NCBI GenBank assembly: GCA_022842205.1
Contig: JALHQA010000002.1
Location: 248,001 to 312,000, forward strand
Source of the DNA: Hyphomicrobiales bacterium
Lineage (GTDB): Bacteria > Pseudomonadota > Alphaproteobacteria > Rhizobiales > Methylopilaceae
DNA length: 64,000 nt
Direction of reading: 5' to 3'
The translations under genes were made by a program, and so were the position numbers. This document shows, piece by piece, positions 53,376 to 62,724 of the stretch. The notes beneath the pieces were generated by a model that did no database searches, was not told where the DNA came from, and worked only from the letters and a program-made list of their open reading frames with translations. Every line of letters starts with the position of its first letter. The stretch's first letter is position 1.

Positions 53376-56135
53376 TTAGCGCCGCATGATCACAAATGGC
53401 AGCTCCGCGAACAAATCCGAAACAGCCATGGAGCCGGCCAGTTCGACAGGATTACCAGTAATTACGTTCGTCCAGAGCCCGCCTTCGATCCGGATCGCAG
53501 CATCGCCGAAGGCGTCCTTCCGCAAAAAGAGACCACGGTCTTCCAGTGCCGCGCTGGCCAGCCTCGGCGCGACAACGAGCAACTTGCGATCGAGATGACT
53601 CCGGGTAAATCCCAGAACGTTGTCCGGCGCTCCCTGCGTGGTCAAAGGCTGGTAGTCTCCTTTGGCATAGAGTTCGGCATTGGCCGCCCGGTCTTTCAGC
53701 AGCTTTCCCAGAACATGCTGCTTCACATCACCCGAGCGCCAGTCGGACAGAAGCTCTCCGATGGATCGGCACCTGCCAGCCGCCTCCGCGCGCTCGCCAA
53801 AATCGACGGGCCTGCGATTGTCGGGATCGACAAGAGAGAAATCCCATCTTTCGGTTCCCTGATAAATATCGGGAACGCCCGGCAAGGTGCATTTGAGAAT
53901 TGTCTGTACGATACCGTTAAGAGCACCGGGCACGGCGATCTTTTGAACGAGCGGCCGGAAGGCGGTCATGAACCTGCTGCCAGGCGCGAGCGCCGCATCG
54001 ACGAGCGCAAGCGCCGCAGCTTCATAGTCGATATTTTCGTTGGTCCAACTTGTGTGGCGCTTGCTCTCTCGCAGCGCCTTTTCGGTCCACTCCCTGATGC
54101 GGTCGCGAAACTTCTCGATCCCCGCATCATCCTCCAGAATTTCGAGAGGCCAGGCGCCCAGAATGGACTGCAGCATCATGAACCGGTCATTGGCGTCCGG
54201 AGCAGGCTCGCCTTCGATTTCTGCAAGATGCTCGGTCGCGATCTCCTCCCAATCGTCAACCGCCTCGGCCCAGGCGTCCGGCATTTCGGACAATACATTG
54301 AGCCGCGCGCGAGCGTCCTCGCCCCGTTTCGTATCGTGGGTCGACGTTGCCGTCATCGCATACGGCCAATCGCGCGCGCGCGCCGCATTGAAGGCGTGAA
54401 AAGCCTGAAGTGATGTTCCGAAATGATCTGGATCGCCGCCGACCTCATTGAGGGAAATGAAGCGCACGAAACGGTAGAACAGCGTGTCTTCCAGACTTTT
54501 GGCCATCGCCGGGCCAGTGAGTTGCTGAAAGCGGCGACGGAAGCGGGCAATGTCCTCCGGCACCGGCGTACCTGGAGCCGTGGTATCGAAGCGTCCGAGA
54601 AGCGCGGCCCTGATGAATTCGTGGACGGAGCGGTCCGGCAGCGCGCTCCACCTCTTCGCCAGCCGGAAGCTTTGCTCGATCAGCGACCGGTCATTGCCGT
54701 CGACCCTGCCATCATCTGTTATGTAAGTACGGTACACGGGCAGCCGCGCGATAATCTCAACAAGCGCACGTCTCAGCGCCAGCATGGTGAAGTCGCGAGT
54801 CGTCCAGTCAAGATCCGCGATACGCTTGAGATCCGACACCAGTACTTCCAGCTCGCTGGCGAACGCCGTCTCGACGATTTCTTCCTTGGCCGCGCGCAGC
54901 TGGGCGCCATAGCCAGCCTCCACGCCGGTCGCATCGCGCCAGATCGCATCGAAGCGCCGCGCATTCCCAGTGTCCACGAATATGCCGCCGATGGCATTCA
55001 GGGCATCGTATCCCGTAGTGCCGGCAAACGGCCAGTTGCGCAGCGCCTCTCCCGGTTCCAGAATTTTTTCGATGAGGATGTAGAAGTCCGGCCCGACCTC
55101 CCGTTGCAACGCCGCGACATACTCCGCCGGGTCCGCCAGTCCATCGACATGATCGATCCGCAATCCATCCACGCGTCCATCCCGTACAAGCCGGAAGATG
55201 AGTTCATGCGTCCGCGTAAATACGTCGGGATTCTCAACCCGCACGCCACCGAGCGAATTGATGTCAAAAAAGCGCCGGTAGTTGATTTCGCTTGCGGCCA
55301 CGCGCCAGTGCGCGAGCCGATAGACCTGCTCTTCGAGCAGCCGGTGCAGCGCACCGAAGCTCTCTGGCGTGCCCGGCGCACCATTGATGATTGTCACGGC
55401 CCGATCGATCGCTTCGCGTATCGCGGGATGCTGCGCCGCCTGGGCGATACGCGCCTTCAGCTTTGTCGCTTCTTCGGGAAAAGACCTGCGGCGATCGGGT
55501 ATGTCGTCCGACGCCATGGCACGAAAGACTTCCGCAACCGACAGCAGTTCCGAACCCGCTTCGATTTCGCCGAGCGCTGCAACGCCACGGTCCAGAATGC
55601 CGGCATAGTGAAGCGGCAATATCGGAAAACGATGCTCCCAATGCCAGACGCTGAACGCGCCCTCCTCATGATGGAAGCGAAGCTGCAATTCGCCGGCCTC
55701 AAGCGCGAGGCCATAGCGATTGCCGAGAAAAGGCACGACGAGCTTGCCGCCGGCGCCCAGACGCCCCCAGTCGATATCGAACATATCGGCGAACGGCGAG
55801 AGCTCGCCCCATTCCAGTACTGACAGCCAGCAGGCGTTGTCCGATCCGCCAACACCCATGTGGTTCGGCACAATGTCGAGAATCAGGCCAAGCCCGTGTG
55901 CCTTCAGCGTGTCGGACAGCCGAAAGAATCCCTCTTCTCCGCCGAGTTCGGTATTTATCCGGCTGTGATCGACGATGTCATATCCGTGCAGCGATCCGGG
56001 ACGTGCCTGTGTGATCGGCGAAGCGTAGAGATGGCTGATGCCCAGGGCGGCAAGATAGGGAACGACGGCCGCCGCGTCATCGAACGTAAATCCCTTGTGC
56101 AATTGAAGGCGATAGGTCGCGCGCGGAACGGTCAT
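53376..56135 (-). CDS. treY: Malto-oligosyltrehalose synthase
   Basis: TreY converts the reducing end of maltodextrins to a trehalosyl unit. The 919-residue GH13 protein has YRLQLHKGFTFDDAA at its start, LILDIVPNHM, the catalytic GLRIDHVDGLADP, the acid/base region ILIEKILEPGE, and TSTHDTKRGEDARARL, all hallmarks of TreY. Its ATG overlaps the treZ stop by four bases. With TreZ it makes trehalose from glycogen-type glucans. No debranching enzyme gene is in the window. Confidence 0.96.
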   Translation of the reverse strand: MTVPRATYRLQLHKGFTFDDAAAVVPYLAALGISHLYASPITQARPGSLHGYDIVDHSRINTELGGEEGFFRLSDTLKAHGLGLILDIVPNHMGVGGSDNACWLSVLEWGELSPFADMFDIDWGRLGAGGKLVVPFLGNRYGLALEAGELQLRFHHEEGAFSVWHWEHRFPILPLHYAGILDRGVAALGEIEAGSELLSVAEVFRAMASDDIPDRRRSFPEEATKLKARIAQAAQHPAIREAIDRAVTIINGAPGTPESFGALHRLLEEQVYRLAHWRVAASEINYRRFFDINSLGGVRVENPDVFTRTHELIFRLVRDGRVDGLRIDHVDGLADPAEYVAALQREVGPDFYILIEKILEPGEALRNWPFAGTTGYDALNAIGGIFVDTGNARRFDAIWRDATGVEAGYGAQLRAAKEEIVETAFASELEVLVSDLKRIADLDWTTRDFTMLALRRALVEIIARLPVYRTYITDDGRVDGNDRSLIEQSFRLAKRWSALPDRSVHEFIRAALLGRFDTTAPGTPVPEDIARFRRRFQQLTGPAMAKSLEDTLFYRFVRFISLNEVGGDPDHFGTSLQAFHAFNAARARDWPYAMTATSTHDTKRGEDARARLNVLSEMPDAWAEAVDDWEEIATEHLAEIEGEPAPDANDRFMMLQSILGAWPLEILEDDAGIEKFRDRIREWTEKALRESKRHTSWTNENIDYEAAALALVDAALAPGSRFMTAFRPLVQKIAVPGALNGIVQTILKCTLPGVPDIYQGTERWDFSLVDPDNRRPVDFGERAEAAGRCRSIGELLSDWRSGDVKQHVLGKLLKDRAANAELYAKGDYQPLTTQGAPDNVLGFTRSHLDRKLLVVAPRLASAALEDRGLFLRKDAFGDAAIRIEGGLWTNVITGNPVELAGSMAVSDLFAELPFVIMRR

Positions 56136-57925
56136 CGTGCCCCGTGGCTTGTCAGGACGGCTCCGCCGAACGGCTCAAGGCGCATCACGCTTCCGGTAAC
56201 CTCTGCGCCTTGCGACCAGATAATCATGCGGGCTTCCGTGTCGAGATCGCCCGCCTCGCCGGTGTTCATCACCACACGCAAATCACCCCCCTCGAAGTTC
56301 CATCTAACGTCAAGCATGCCCGGACCCGGTTGGTTCCATGCTCCACCGGTAAACCGGGAGAGGAGAAGCGGCACGACATATTTCCGGCGAATGGAAAGCA
56401 GTTCGCGCACCTTTTGCCGCAAATCAGCGTGCATTCCTGTTGCGGCCTCCTCCCAGTTTATCTTTGACCGCAAGAATGTTTCGGGATCGGTGGGATCGGG
56501 AACCGGCGCCGAAATGAAGGAAGCGAAATTCGAGAACTCGCGTTGCCGTCCCTCGCGTACGGCTGCCGAAAGGCCCTCGTCGTCGAAGCCGGTGAAGAAC
56601 TGGAATGGCGCCGACGCCGCCCAGTCCTCGCCCATGAAAATCAGGGGTATCTGGGGACAGAGCAGATGCAGCGCTTGCGCCAGGGCGAGCCGGTTGCCGC
56701 CGATCAGATGGTGAAGCCGCTCGCCCCGTGCCCGGTTGCCGATCTGGTCATGATTTTGCAGAAACGACACGAATGCCTGCGGCGGCAGATGCGCCGACGG
56801 CTCGCCGCGCGGGCGCGCGAGGTGTGCGGACATATCGCCCTGGTAACAGAAGCCTTCGCCCAGCGCACGGCCGAGATGCTGCAACGGGCGATCGATAAAA
56901 TCACGGTAGTAGCCGTCGCTCTCGCCCGTCAGCAAAGCGTGCCAGGCATTGTGAATATCGTCATCCCATTGCGCCGTATATGTACGAGGACGACTTCCGT
57001 CCCGCTCGATCCGGCGCGCTTCGTTGGCCTCGTTCTCGAGAATAAGATGAATTTCCCGGTCCGCGACGCGAGTGCGTATCCCGTTAGCGATTTCATCCAG
57101 CAAATGCCGCTCGCTGTCGTCAGCAATTGCGTGGACGGCGTCGAACCGAAGGCCGTCAAAGAAAAATTCGTCGAGCCAATAGAGCGCGTTCTCAACAAAA
57201 AAGGCCCGGACCGGACCGGCCTCCTCTCCATCGCAATTGATGGCGGCGCCCCATGGGGTCTGGTGGCGCTGCGTAAAGAAACTTTCCGCATAAGCATGCA
57301 GAAAGTTCCCTGACGGCCCGAAATGATTGTAGACGACGTCCAGCAGCACCATCAGTCCGAGGCCGTGGGCGTGGTCGATCAGCTTCTTGAGATCGTCCGG
57401 ATGGCCGTAGGCCGACTCCGGCGCGAAAGGCAACACGCCATCATATCCCCAGTTCCGGTTCCCCGGGACTTCCGCAAGCGGCATCAACTGCAGGGCGGTC
57501 ACGCCTAAATCGGCCAGCTCAGCAAGCTTGCGCCTGAGTGCATCGTACGTACCCTCCGGCGTTACGGTGCCCACATGGACCTCGTAGATGACGGCTTCTT
57601 CCCACGGCCGGCCGCGCCATCCCGCATTCTGCCAGCGATAGGATGCCGGATCGACGACGACGCTCGGACCGAAAACGTCGAACGGCTGAGAGCGCGACGC
57701 GGGATCGGAAACGACAAGACCGCCGTCGACCACAAAAAGATAGGCGGTGCCCGCTTTCACGCCGGGCACCGTCAACCGCCGCCAGCCGCCCTCTTCCGTG
57801 GGCATGTCGAGGAGCTGGTTATCGAGCTTCAACTGGACGCGGTCCGCCGTCGGCGCCCAAAGCGCAAACCGCACCCCGTCTTTGGTCAACTCGGCGCCAA
57901 AAGGCATATGGTGGAAGCGGAACAT
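56132..57925 (-). CDS. treZ: Malto-oligosyltrehalose trehalohydrolase
   Basis: TreZ releases free trehalose from maltooligosyl-trehalose. The 597-residue protein has an N-terminal CBM48-like domain (FALWAPTADRVQLKLD), then the GH13 barrel with YEVHVGTVTPEGTYD, VLLDVVYNHFGPSGN, GLRFDAVHAI (nucleophile aspartate), ILENEANEA (acid/base) and SFLQNHDQIGNRARG. It precedes treY on the minus strand and overlaps it by four bases. Trehalose made here would serve in osmotic and desiccation protection. Confidence 0.96.
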   Translation of the reverse strand: MFRFHHMPFGAELTKDGVRFALWAPTADRVQLKLDNQLLDMPTEEGGWRRLTVPGVKAGTAYLFVVDGGLVVSDPASRSQPFDVFGPSVVVDPASYRWQNAGWRGRPWEEAVIYEVHVGTVTPEGTYDALRRKLAELADLGVTALQLMPLAEVPGNRNWGYDGVLPFAPESAYGHPDDLKKLIDHAHGLGLMVLLDVVYNHFGPSGNFLHAYAESFFTQRHQTPWGAAINCDGEEAGPVRAFFVENALYWLDEFFFDGLRFDAVHAIADDSERHLLDEIANGIRTRVADREIHLILENEANEARRIERDGSRPRTYTAQWDDDIHNAWHALLTGESDGYYRDFIDRPLQHLGRALGEGFCYQGDMSAHLARPRGEPSAHLPPQAFVSFLQNHDQIGNRARGERLHHLIGGNRLALAQALHLLCPQIPLIFMGEDWAASAPFQFFTGFDDEGLSAAVREGRQREFSNFASFISAPVPDPTDPETFLRSKINWEEAATGMHADLRQKVRELLSIRRKYVVPLLLSRFTGGAWNQPGPGMLDVRWNFEGGDLRVVMNTGEAGDLDTEARMIIWSQGAEVTGSVMRLEPFGGAVLTSHGAR

Positions 57926-58508
57926 GGATGCGGACTAACACGCACCGCCAGGTAATTGTTTCGCTTAATCCGCTATGGCCACCAGGCGTTCGGCGGCAGA
58001 TCCCGCTCGTCCCGTCGCGGATTGGACGCTTGCTGCTGTTGACCTGCCGGACGCGCCTCCTCCGCGGGTTGCGCGTTCCGCCTGATCCGAGAAGATCCGC
58101 GAGGTTTGGTATTCAGACGTTGTGGCGTTCGTTTTACGCGCGCTGATGCGGCCTCACCCATCATGCACTCCACTTTCTGGCCCCAGCCATCCGCATATCG
58201 TTAGGCCGAGATCGGCCCGCTGAAAATAGCATATGCTAAGCGACGCCCGATCTCGCGATGCAGGAGCGGAGACCCCCGCTCATCATGTGGCTGAGGCCGC
58301 TCGGTATTCAGCCGGCCAGAATTCTCGTCTGAAACACCGATCCTCAGTGCCAGCGGCCGACCTCGAACACCCAGCTATCGACACGCTGCCGCCAATGCGG
58401 GCCAGGCCACCGGCGGCCGGGCCGGTCGCGTACCCAAGCCCGAGACCCAGACGAAGTCCCAGTAAACGAAACAGCCAATCGCAGATGATATATGGGCTCT
58501 TTGGACTT
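57926..58508. other. Mostly non-coding stretch between treZ and the hydrolase
   Basis: About 580 bases. A possible small ORF lies on the minus strand at 57973-58164. A TAGCATATGCTA palindrome lies at 58227-58238 and could be a regulator site for treZ; this is speculative. No RNA gene or repeat is seen. Confidence 0.45.
57973..58164 (-). CDS. Possible small basic protein (63 aa)
   Basis: The frame starting MMGEAASARVKRTP is rich in R, P and Q (ARPAGQQQQASNPRRDERD) and ends in a WWP sequence. No domain is recognised. It is upstream of treZ on the same strand, ending about 48 bases before it. It could be a genuine lineage-specific small protein or chance coding in GC-rich sequence; I give it little weight. 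Confidence 0.3.
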   Translation of the reverse strand: MMGEAASARVKRTPQRLNTKPRGSSRIRRNAQPAEEARPAGQQQQASNPRRDERDLPPNAWWP

Positions 58509-59399
58509 CTACCGCGGCTGCGCGAGCATCCAGTTGATCTCCGAGCGCCAGTCGGTCATCCGGATCGGCGTACCGTGCGAACCCGTCTCGAACCGCACGA
58601 AACGCGCGGGATAACCGGGCGCTTTCTGCGCAATCGAACGGAAGAACCGCTCCTGGCCTTCGACCGGGAACACGTTGTCGAGGCTGCCATGGCCGAAGAA
58701 CACGGGCACCTTCGCCCAAAAAGCCGAGCTGTTCAGAAATCCCTCGTCCGTTAGCGATCCCAGCAGCATCAGGCCGCCCAGCCGCGGCCCGATCACGGGA
58801 TCACGGGCAAGTTTCCAGCACAGCCTGCCACCCATCGACCCGCAAGCGACGATGATCGGCGCCTGCGGAGAGCGTCCGGCATAGTGAAGCAGCAGCGCCC
58901 TGATTTCCGCCGCGCCGCCATCTTCGAAATCCGAAAAGTCCGGCGACAGATAAAGCCCGCGATTGGCGGCCATCAGATTCTTGATGCGGTTGAAGTTGCC
59001 GCCGAAGGTGACATCGTCCACCCCCTGCTTCCGGCTGCCGCCCTGGCCATGCAGATACACGGTAATGACCGCGGCGTTGTCGGTCTTTCCGACGGCGAAA
59101 TGGCGGATTGTACCGACGCCGGTGTCGAGAGCGATGTCTTCCTGCTGCCGGCGCACGCCCATGGAGACAAAATTTTTGCGCACGCGGCGTTCCGGCACTT
59201 CATCGCGCGCATGGATATCGCGCTCCTTGCGATAATCCACCACCCGATAGGCATCGCCGTCGCTGGATAAAATCGCGGGATAGGCGAACAGATCATCCTT
59301 GAAGGGCTTCAGCGTCTGCGCATGAACCGCGCCAGCCAGCATGCTGGCCGCGATAACGACGGCACCGCCGAGACCGGCGTAGGAAAACGCGAACCGCAT
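58509..59399 (-). CDS. Secreted alpha/beta hydrolase-type protein
   Basis: A 296-residue protein with a signal peptide (MRFAFSYAGLGGAVVIAASM, cleavage near VHAQ). The fold is suggested by VITVYLHGQGGSRKQG (oxyanion HG), the nucleophile elbow IVACGSMGGRLCW (GxSxGG), a late acidic region PVFFGHGSLDNVFPVEGQ, and a C-terminal histidine in ETGSHGTPI. This makes a complete Ser-Asp-His set. The substrate is unknown. The start at 59399 is preferred over one nine codons earlier because it gives a clean signal peptide. Confidence 0.8.
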   Translation of the reverse strand: MRFAFSYAGLGGAVVIAASMLAGAVHAQTLKPFKDDLFAYPAILSSDGDAYRVVDYRKERDIHARDEVPERRVRKNFVSMGVRRQQEDIALDTGVGTIRHFAVGKTDNAAVITVYLHGQGGSRKQGVDDVTFGGNFNRIKNLMAANRGLYLSPDFSDFEDGGAAEIRALLLHYAGRSPQAPIIVACGSMGGRLCWKLARDPVIGPRLGGLMLLGSLTDEGFLNSSAFWAKVPVFFGHGSLDNVFPVEGQERFFRSIAQKAPGYPARFVRFETGSHGTPIRMTDWRSEINWMLAQPR

Positions 59400-59580
59400 A
59401 TCAGTCCCATAACACGATGACGGCACCTTCCATCACATCGGCGTGCCGGCATCTGGCGACGCAGCCTCGCCGATACCGGCAAGTGATAACAGGCGCCGAG
59501 CATGAGTCCACAACGGGCGCATACCGCACGCGGGTACGGAAGCTTGCCCTCAAAAAAGCGCTTCTCTCTCTGGCCGGAGC

Positions 59581-59637
59581 AAAAAAGCTGAACAACTTCA
59601 GCTTATTGGTGCAACGCCTCTCCGAACCCTCTTCAGT
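59581..59637 (-). ncRNA. Candidate small RNA or attenuated leader
   Basis: On the minus strand a well-formed promoter (TTGAAA at 59668-59673, 18-base spacer, TATGAT at 59644-59649) predicts a start near 59637. Only ~35 bases later comes a hairpin AGCTGAA-GTTG-TTCAGCT (59586-59603) followed by six T, a textbook intrinsic terminator. The product would be about 57 bases. Either this is a small RNA, or it is the leader of the hydrolase gene starting at 59399 with premature termination. Read-through would decide which. Confidence 0.5.
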
Positions 59638-59643
59638 TGAGCA

Positions 59644-59673
59644 ATCATAAACCATTCCCCGCTAGGCTTTCAA
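59644..59673 (-). promoter_or_regulatory. Sigma-70-type promoter
   Basis: TTGAAA and TATGAT separated by 18 bases on the minus strand, each one base from the sigma-70 consensus. It points away from the TadG-like gene and toward the hairpin at 59586-59603. Confidence 0.6.
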
Positions 59674-59701
59674 AAAATGGGGCGTCTCCGGGGGGAAGCC
59701 T

Positions 59702-60940
59702 ATGAACGCGCTCAAGCGCTTCAGATCCGAATGCCGAGGCAGCGTCGCGACGATCTTCGCCATCGCCGTGCTGCCGGTTCTTGTCGGCGCGGGCATGGCG
59801 CTGGACTACAGCCGCGCCGCCGCGCGGCGCTCCCAGCTTCAAGGCGTGCTCGACGCCGCACTTCTGTCCGCCACCCGCGACGCCGGATACAAGACGGACG
59901 CTCAGCTCAAGGAGCACATCCGCATCTTCATCGCGGGCAGCGAATACGGCGCCCCCGAACTTTCAGACATTACGCTGGAGCGGCAGACCCAGCAGCTCGG
60001 GGTCACGGTCCAGGGCCGGATCAAGACAACGCTCATGAGCATCGCCGGCCTCGAGTCCGTCGGCGTCAGCGCGACAGCCAAGGCGACCTGGGCGACGGCT
60101 GACGTTGTTCTCGTACTCGACAATTCCGGGTCCATGGGCAGCTACCAGCGCATGGATCTTCTGAAGCTCGCGGCCAAGGACTTCATCGACACGGCCGGCG
60201 GCACCGACGGGTCCGTACGGATCGGTATCGTGCCGTTCGCACAGGGCGTGCGTGTGGACAGGGCGACTTACGCGAACGCCTCCTGGATCGATTTCTCCAA
60301 TGTCGATCTCGATTCCAATGGACTGGACGAAGACGGCGAAGACGGAAGCTCGATCAATACATCGACCTGGCAGGGCTGCCTGATCGACCGGACGCAGATC
60401 GATTATCTCGATACGAATGACGGTTATCACAACGGCCAGAAAGCCCGGAAATATCCCGCGATCCAGGAGTGCCGCAGCAGCGAAGCGGGACTTGGACTCG
60501 TAACGCCGCTGAGCGTCAACTTCACCACCCTCAAGAACACCGTCAACGCCATGGCTGCCGGCGGCAATACGAACATGACGATCGGTGTGGCATGGGGCAC
60601 CGCAATGCTGTCGCCCGGCCAGGAGCCGTTTCAGGAAGGGCGCGCGAAAACCACGCACCACCGGCACATCATCATCCTGCTTTCGGACGGCGCCAACACG
60701 CAGAGCCGCTATTCGACAAGCACGAGCACGATCAACACGAGCACCAAGAAGGCGTGCGACGCAGCCAAGGCAGCCGGCATTGAAATCTACACGGTGGCGC
60801 TCGGCCCGGCGGATACCGCTCTCCTGGCGTATTGCGCGACCACCGCCGGAAACGCTCTTGTGGCCAGCGCGCCCCAGCATCTTGATGGCGCATTCGACAC
60901 CCTGGCAAAATCGGTACGAAGGCCACGGCTGACGCATTAG
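59702..60940 (+). CDS. TadG-like pilus-assembly protein with VWA domain
   Basis: A 412-residue protein with an N-terminal TadE/TadG-like anchor (SVATIFAIAVLPVLVGAGMALDYSRAA with polar start RFRSECRG) and a von Willebrand A domain from about residue 135. Its metal site DNSGSM is intact and IIILLSDGANT follows near residue 325. Such proteins belong to Flp/Tad pilus or secreted surface systems, but no other tad gene is in the window. The acidic insert DLDSNGLDEDGEDG may bind calcium. Confidence 0.88.
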   Translation: MNALKRFRSECRGSVATIFAIAVLPVLVGAGMALDYSRAAARRSQLQGVLDAALLSATRDAGYKTDAQLKEHIRIFIAGSEYGAPELSDITLERQTQQLGVTVQGRIKTTLMSIAGLESVGVSATAKATWATADVVLVLDNSGSMGSYQRMDLLKLAAKDFIDTAGGTDGSVRIGIVPFAQGVRVDRATYANASWIDFSNVDLDSNGLDEDGEDGSSINTSTWQGCLIDRTQIDYLDTNDGYHNGQKARKYPAIQECRSSEAGLGLVTPLSVNFTTLKNTVNAMAAGGNTNMTIGVAWGTAMLSPGQEPFQEGRAKTTHHRHIIILLSDGANTQSRYSTSTSTINTSTKKACDAAKAAGIEIYTVALGPADTALLAYCATTAGNALVASAPQHLDGAFDTLAKSVRRPRLTH

Positions 60941-60956
60941 CGCGGAATGGAACGAC

Positions 60957-61958
60957 ATGACAGAATCGCCGCGTCCAACCGAAATGGATTTCCTGGCGCC
61001 GGGTCAGCGCCTCGCCGCGCGCCTTTCCTTTGGCGGAAACGACGAGAGCCGGTATCTCCTCAACCTCGTCATCGTACATACCCCGGGCGCACAGGATGTC
61101 ACCGATTTTCTCGCCGTCAAGGACATGATCGCCGAGCGCGCGCCGGAGATCGAGGTTTTCATCGTCTCCAACGACAGCCCTCAATCGGTTGTACGCCGTA
61201 AGGCCGCCGGGCGCCCGACACTCGTTTTCTCGCCCCACCTTCTGCGCCATTTTCGCCCCGCGCGCGGCAAGGTCTATGCCGGCACGCCGCTGACGAAACT
61301 GCGGCAGGTCAGAATGCTGGAAGAAGCCGGCATCCCCGTTCCGCGTGCCGTGTTCCTCAACGAGGACACGACCTTCGATCCCGCGAAATGGGACGCGTTC
61401 GTCATTCTGAAGCCGAACACCGGTTCGCGCGGCCAGGGCGTACGCCTGACGCCGTTTGGCCGGATCTTCGAAGCCGCGCGTGAACTCGGCTGGCCGGAGA
61501 CGCCCTATCTCGTGCAGCGGTTCGTCGACACCGGCCCCTACCCGACCGAGTATCGCGCGCTGACCGTCTTCGGCGAGCCGGTCTATTGCAACCGCGTCGC
61601 CTCGCAGGAGATGCGGCCAGAACTGACACCGGACCTGCCCGCCGACGGCCGCATCGCTTCGAATTCCGGTCCGCGCCGCTCGACGCCCTGCTCCGAGGAA
61701 GACGTTCTGGAACTCGCGCGCCAGACCTTCCGTGCGTTCCCCGGCGTTCCGGTTCAGGGCATCGATATCATCCGCGACACGCAAAGCGGTCAGCTGTATG
61801 TACTAGAAGTCAATCCGGGCGGTGCGACATGGCACCTCTCCTCAGCCCACGGCAAAAGGTTGCAGGAAAAAAACGGCTATAGCTATTATGAGCAGTTCGA
61901 TGCGATCTCGGTGGTGGCCGACCGGCTGATCCACATGACCCGCCGGGAAGCCGAATAG
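60957..61958 (+). CDS. ATP-grasp domain protein
   Basis: A 333-residue protein. After an N-terminal pre-ATP-grasp domain (LLNLVIVHTPGAQDVTDF), the ATP-grasp core shows LRQVRMLEEAGIPVPRAVFL, FVILKPNTGSRGQGVRL (nucleotide lysine and glycine loop) and the metal-binding LYVLEVNPGGATWHLSS. The family joins a carboxylate to an amine, thiol or similar nucleophile; the actual substrates are unknown. It begins 16 bases after the TadG-like gene and is followed 13 bases later by the PilZ gene. Confidence 0.86.
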   Translation: MTESPRPTEMDFLAPGQRLAARLSFGGNDESRYLLNLVIVHTPGAQDVTDFLAVKDMIAERAPEIEVFIVSNDSPQSVVRRKAAGRPTLVFSPHLLRHFRPARGKVYAGTPLTKLRQVRMLEEAGIPVPRAVFLNEDTTFDPAKWDAFVILKPNTGSRGQGVRLTPFGRIFEAARELGWPETPYLVQRFVDTGPYPTEYRALTVFGEPVYCNRVASQEMRPELTPDLPADGRIASNSGPRRSTPCSEEDVLELARQTFRAFPGVPVQGIDIIRDTQSGQLYVLEVNPGGATWHLSSAHGKRLQEKNGYSYYEQFDAISVVADRLIHMTRREAE

Positions 61959-61971
61959 AGGTTTTGCCGCA

Positions 61972-62238
61972 ATGCCCGCCCCCGAAAACGACGACAACAA
62001 GCGCCGCGCGCCGCGGCTGCGCACCATCAAGGGCGCCAGCCTTGTCCTGCCCGGCAGCGGATCGACCTTCTCATGCGTCATGCGCAACATGTCCGAGACC
62101 GGGGCGCTCGTGGAGCTGCCGTCCACCATCGGCGTGCCGCAAGCCGTGACGCTGAGAACCGACGACGGGATGCTGGAACGCGAATGCACAGTGGCATGGC
62201 GCACCGAGACCCGACTCGGTTTAGCATTCACGGACTGA
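61972..62238 (+). CDS. PilZ-domain protein
   Basis: An 88-residue single-domain PilZ protein. The N-terminal basic stretch NKRRAPRLRTIKGASLV corresponds to the RxxxR c-di-GMP motif region, and NMSETGALVELPS to the DxSxxG motif with N-M-S-E-T-G in place of the leading aspartate. It could bind c-di-GMP weakly or be a degenerate PilZ. Closely spaced with the ATP-grasp gene before it. Confidence 0.8.
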   Translation: MPAPENDDNKRRAPRLRTIKGASLVLPGSGSTFSCVMRNMSETGALVELPSTIGVPQAVTLRTDDGMLERECTVAWRTETRLGLAFTD

Positions 62239-62270
62239 ACCGCCGGAACGCCCGGCCCGGGAGCAACGAC

Positions 62271-62678
62271 ATGGATCCCGCCCTCGTCCAGTGGCTCACC
62301 GCCTGGCAGGCCGCGATCAACGCGCGCGACTATGCGGGCGGCGCCGCGCTCTTCGCCGAGGATGTGATCGCCTTCGGCACCTACAGCGACGCCATGCACG
62401 GGCGGGCCAACCTCGTCGAACGCCAGTGGCGCGAGATGTGGCCCTATATCCGCGACTTCCGCTTCAGCCTCGACGAGACGGCGGTGCTGGACGACGGAAA
62501 TTCCATCTGCGTCCTCATCTGCCCCTGGACCTCGCTTGGCATCGCCCCGGACGGAGCGACCTTCCCCCGTGCCGGGCGCTGCACAATCGCCCTGCAACGA
62601 ACCAAATCCGGCCTCCGGGCCCGACACACCCATTTCTCCATGGCCACGGGCTCGATCGCCCGCATCAAGGCTGCCTGA
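62271..62678 (+). CDS. NTF2-like (SnoaL/DUF4440-type) protein
   Basis: A 135-residue cone-fold protein. It begins MDPALVQWLTAWQAAINARD, followed by YAGGAALFAEDVIAFGTYSDAMHGRANLVERQW, the usual NTF2-like start. It ends with antiparallel strands (CTIALQRTKSGLRARHTHFS). No catalytic set can be assigned. The ATG at 62271 is chosen because an upstream extension overlaps the PilZ gene. Confidence 0.82.
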   Translation: MDPALVQWLTAWQAAINARDYAGGAALFAEDVIAFGTYSDAMHGRANLVERQWREMWPYIRDFRFSLDETAVLDDGNSICVLICPWTSLGIAPDGATFPRAGRCTIALQRTKSGLRARHTHFSMATGSIARIKAA

Positions 62679-62724
62679 AACATCTGTTGCGGATTCTGCA
62701 CCACCCGGTGTAGAGACCCCCGCC

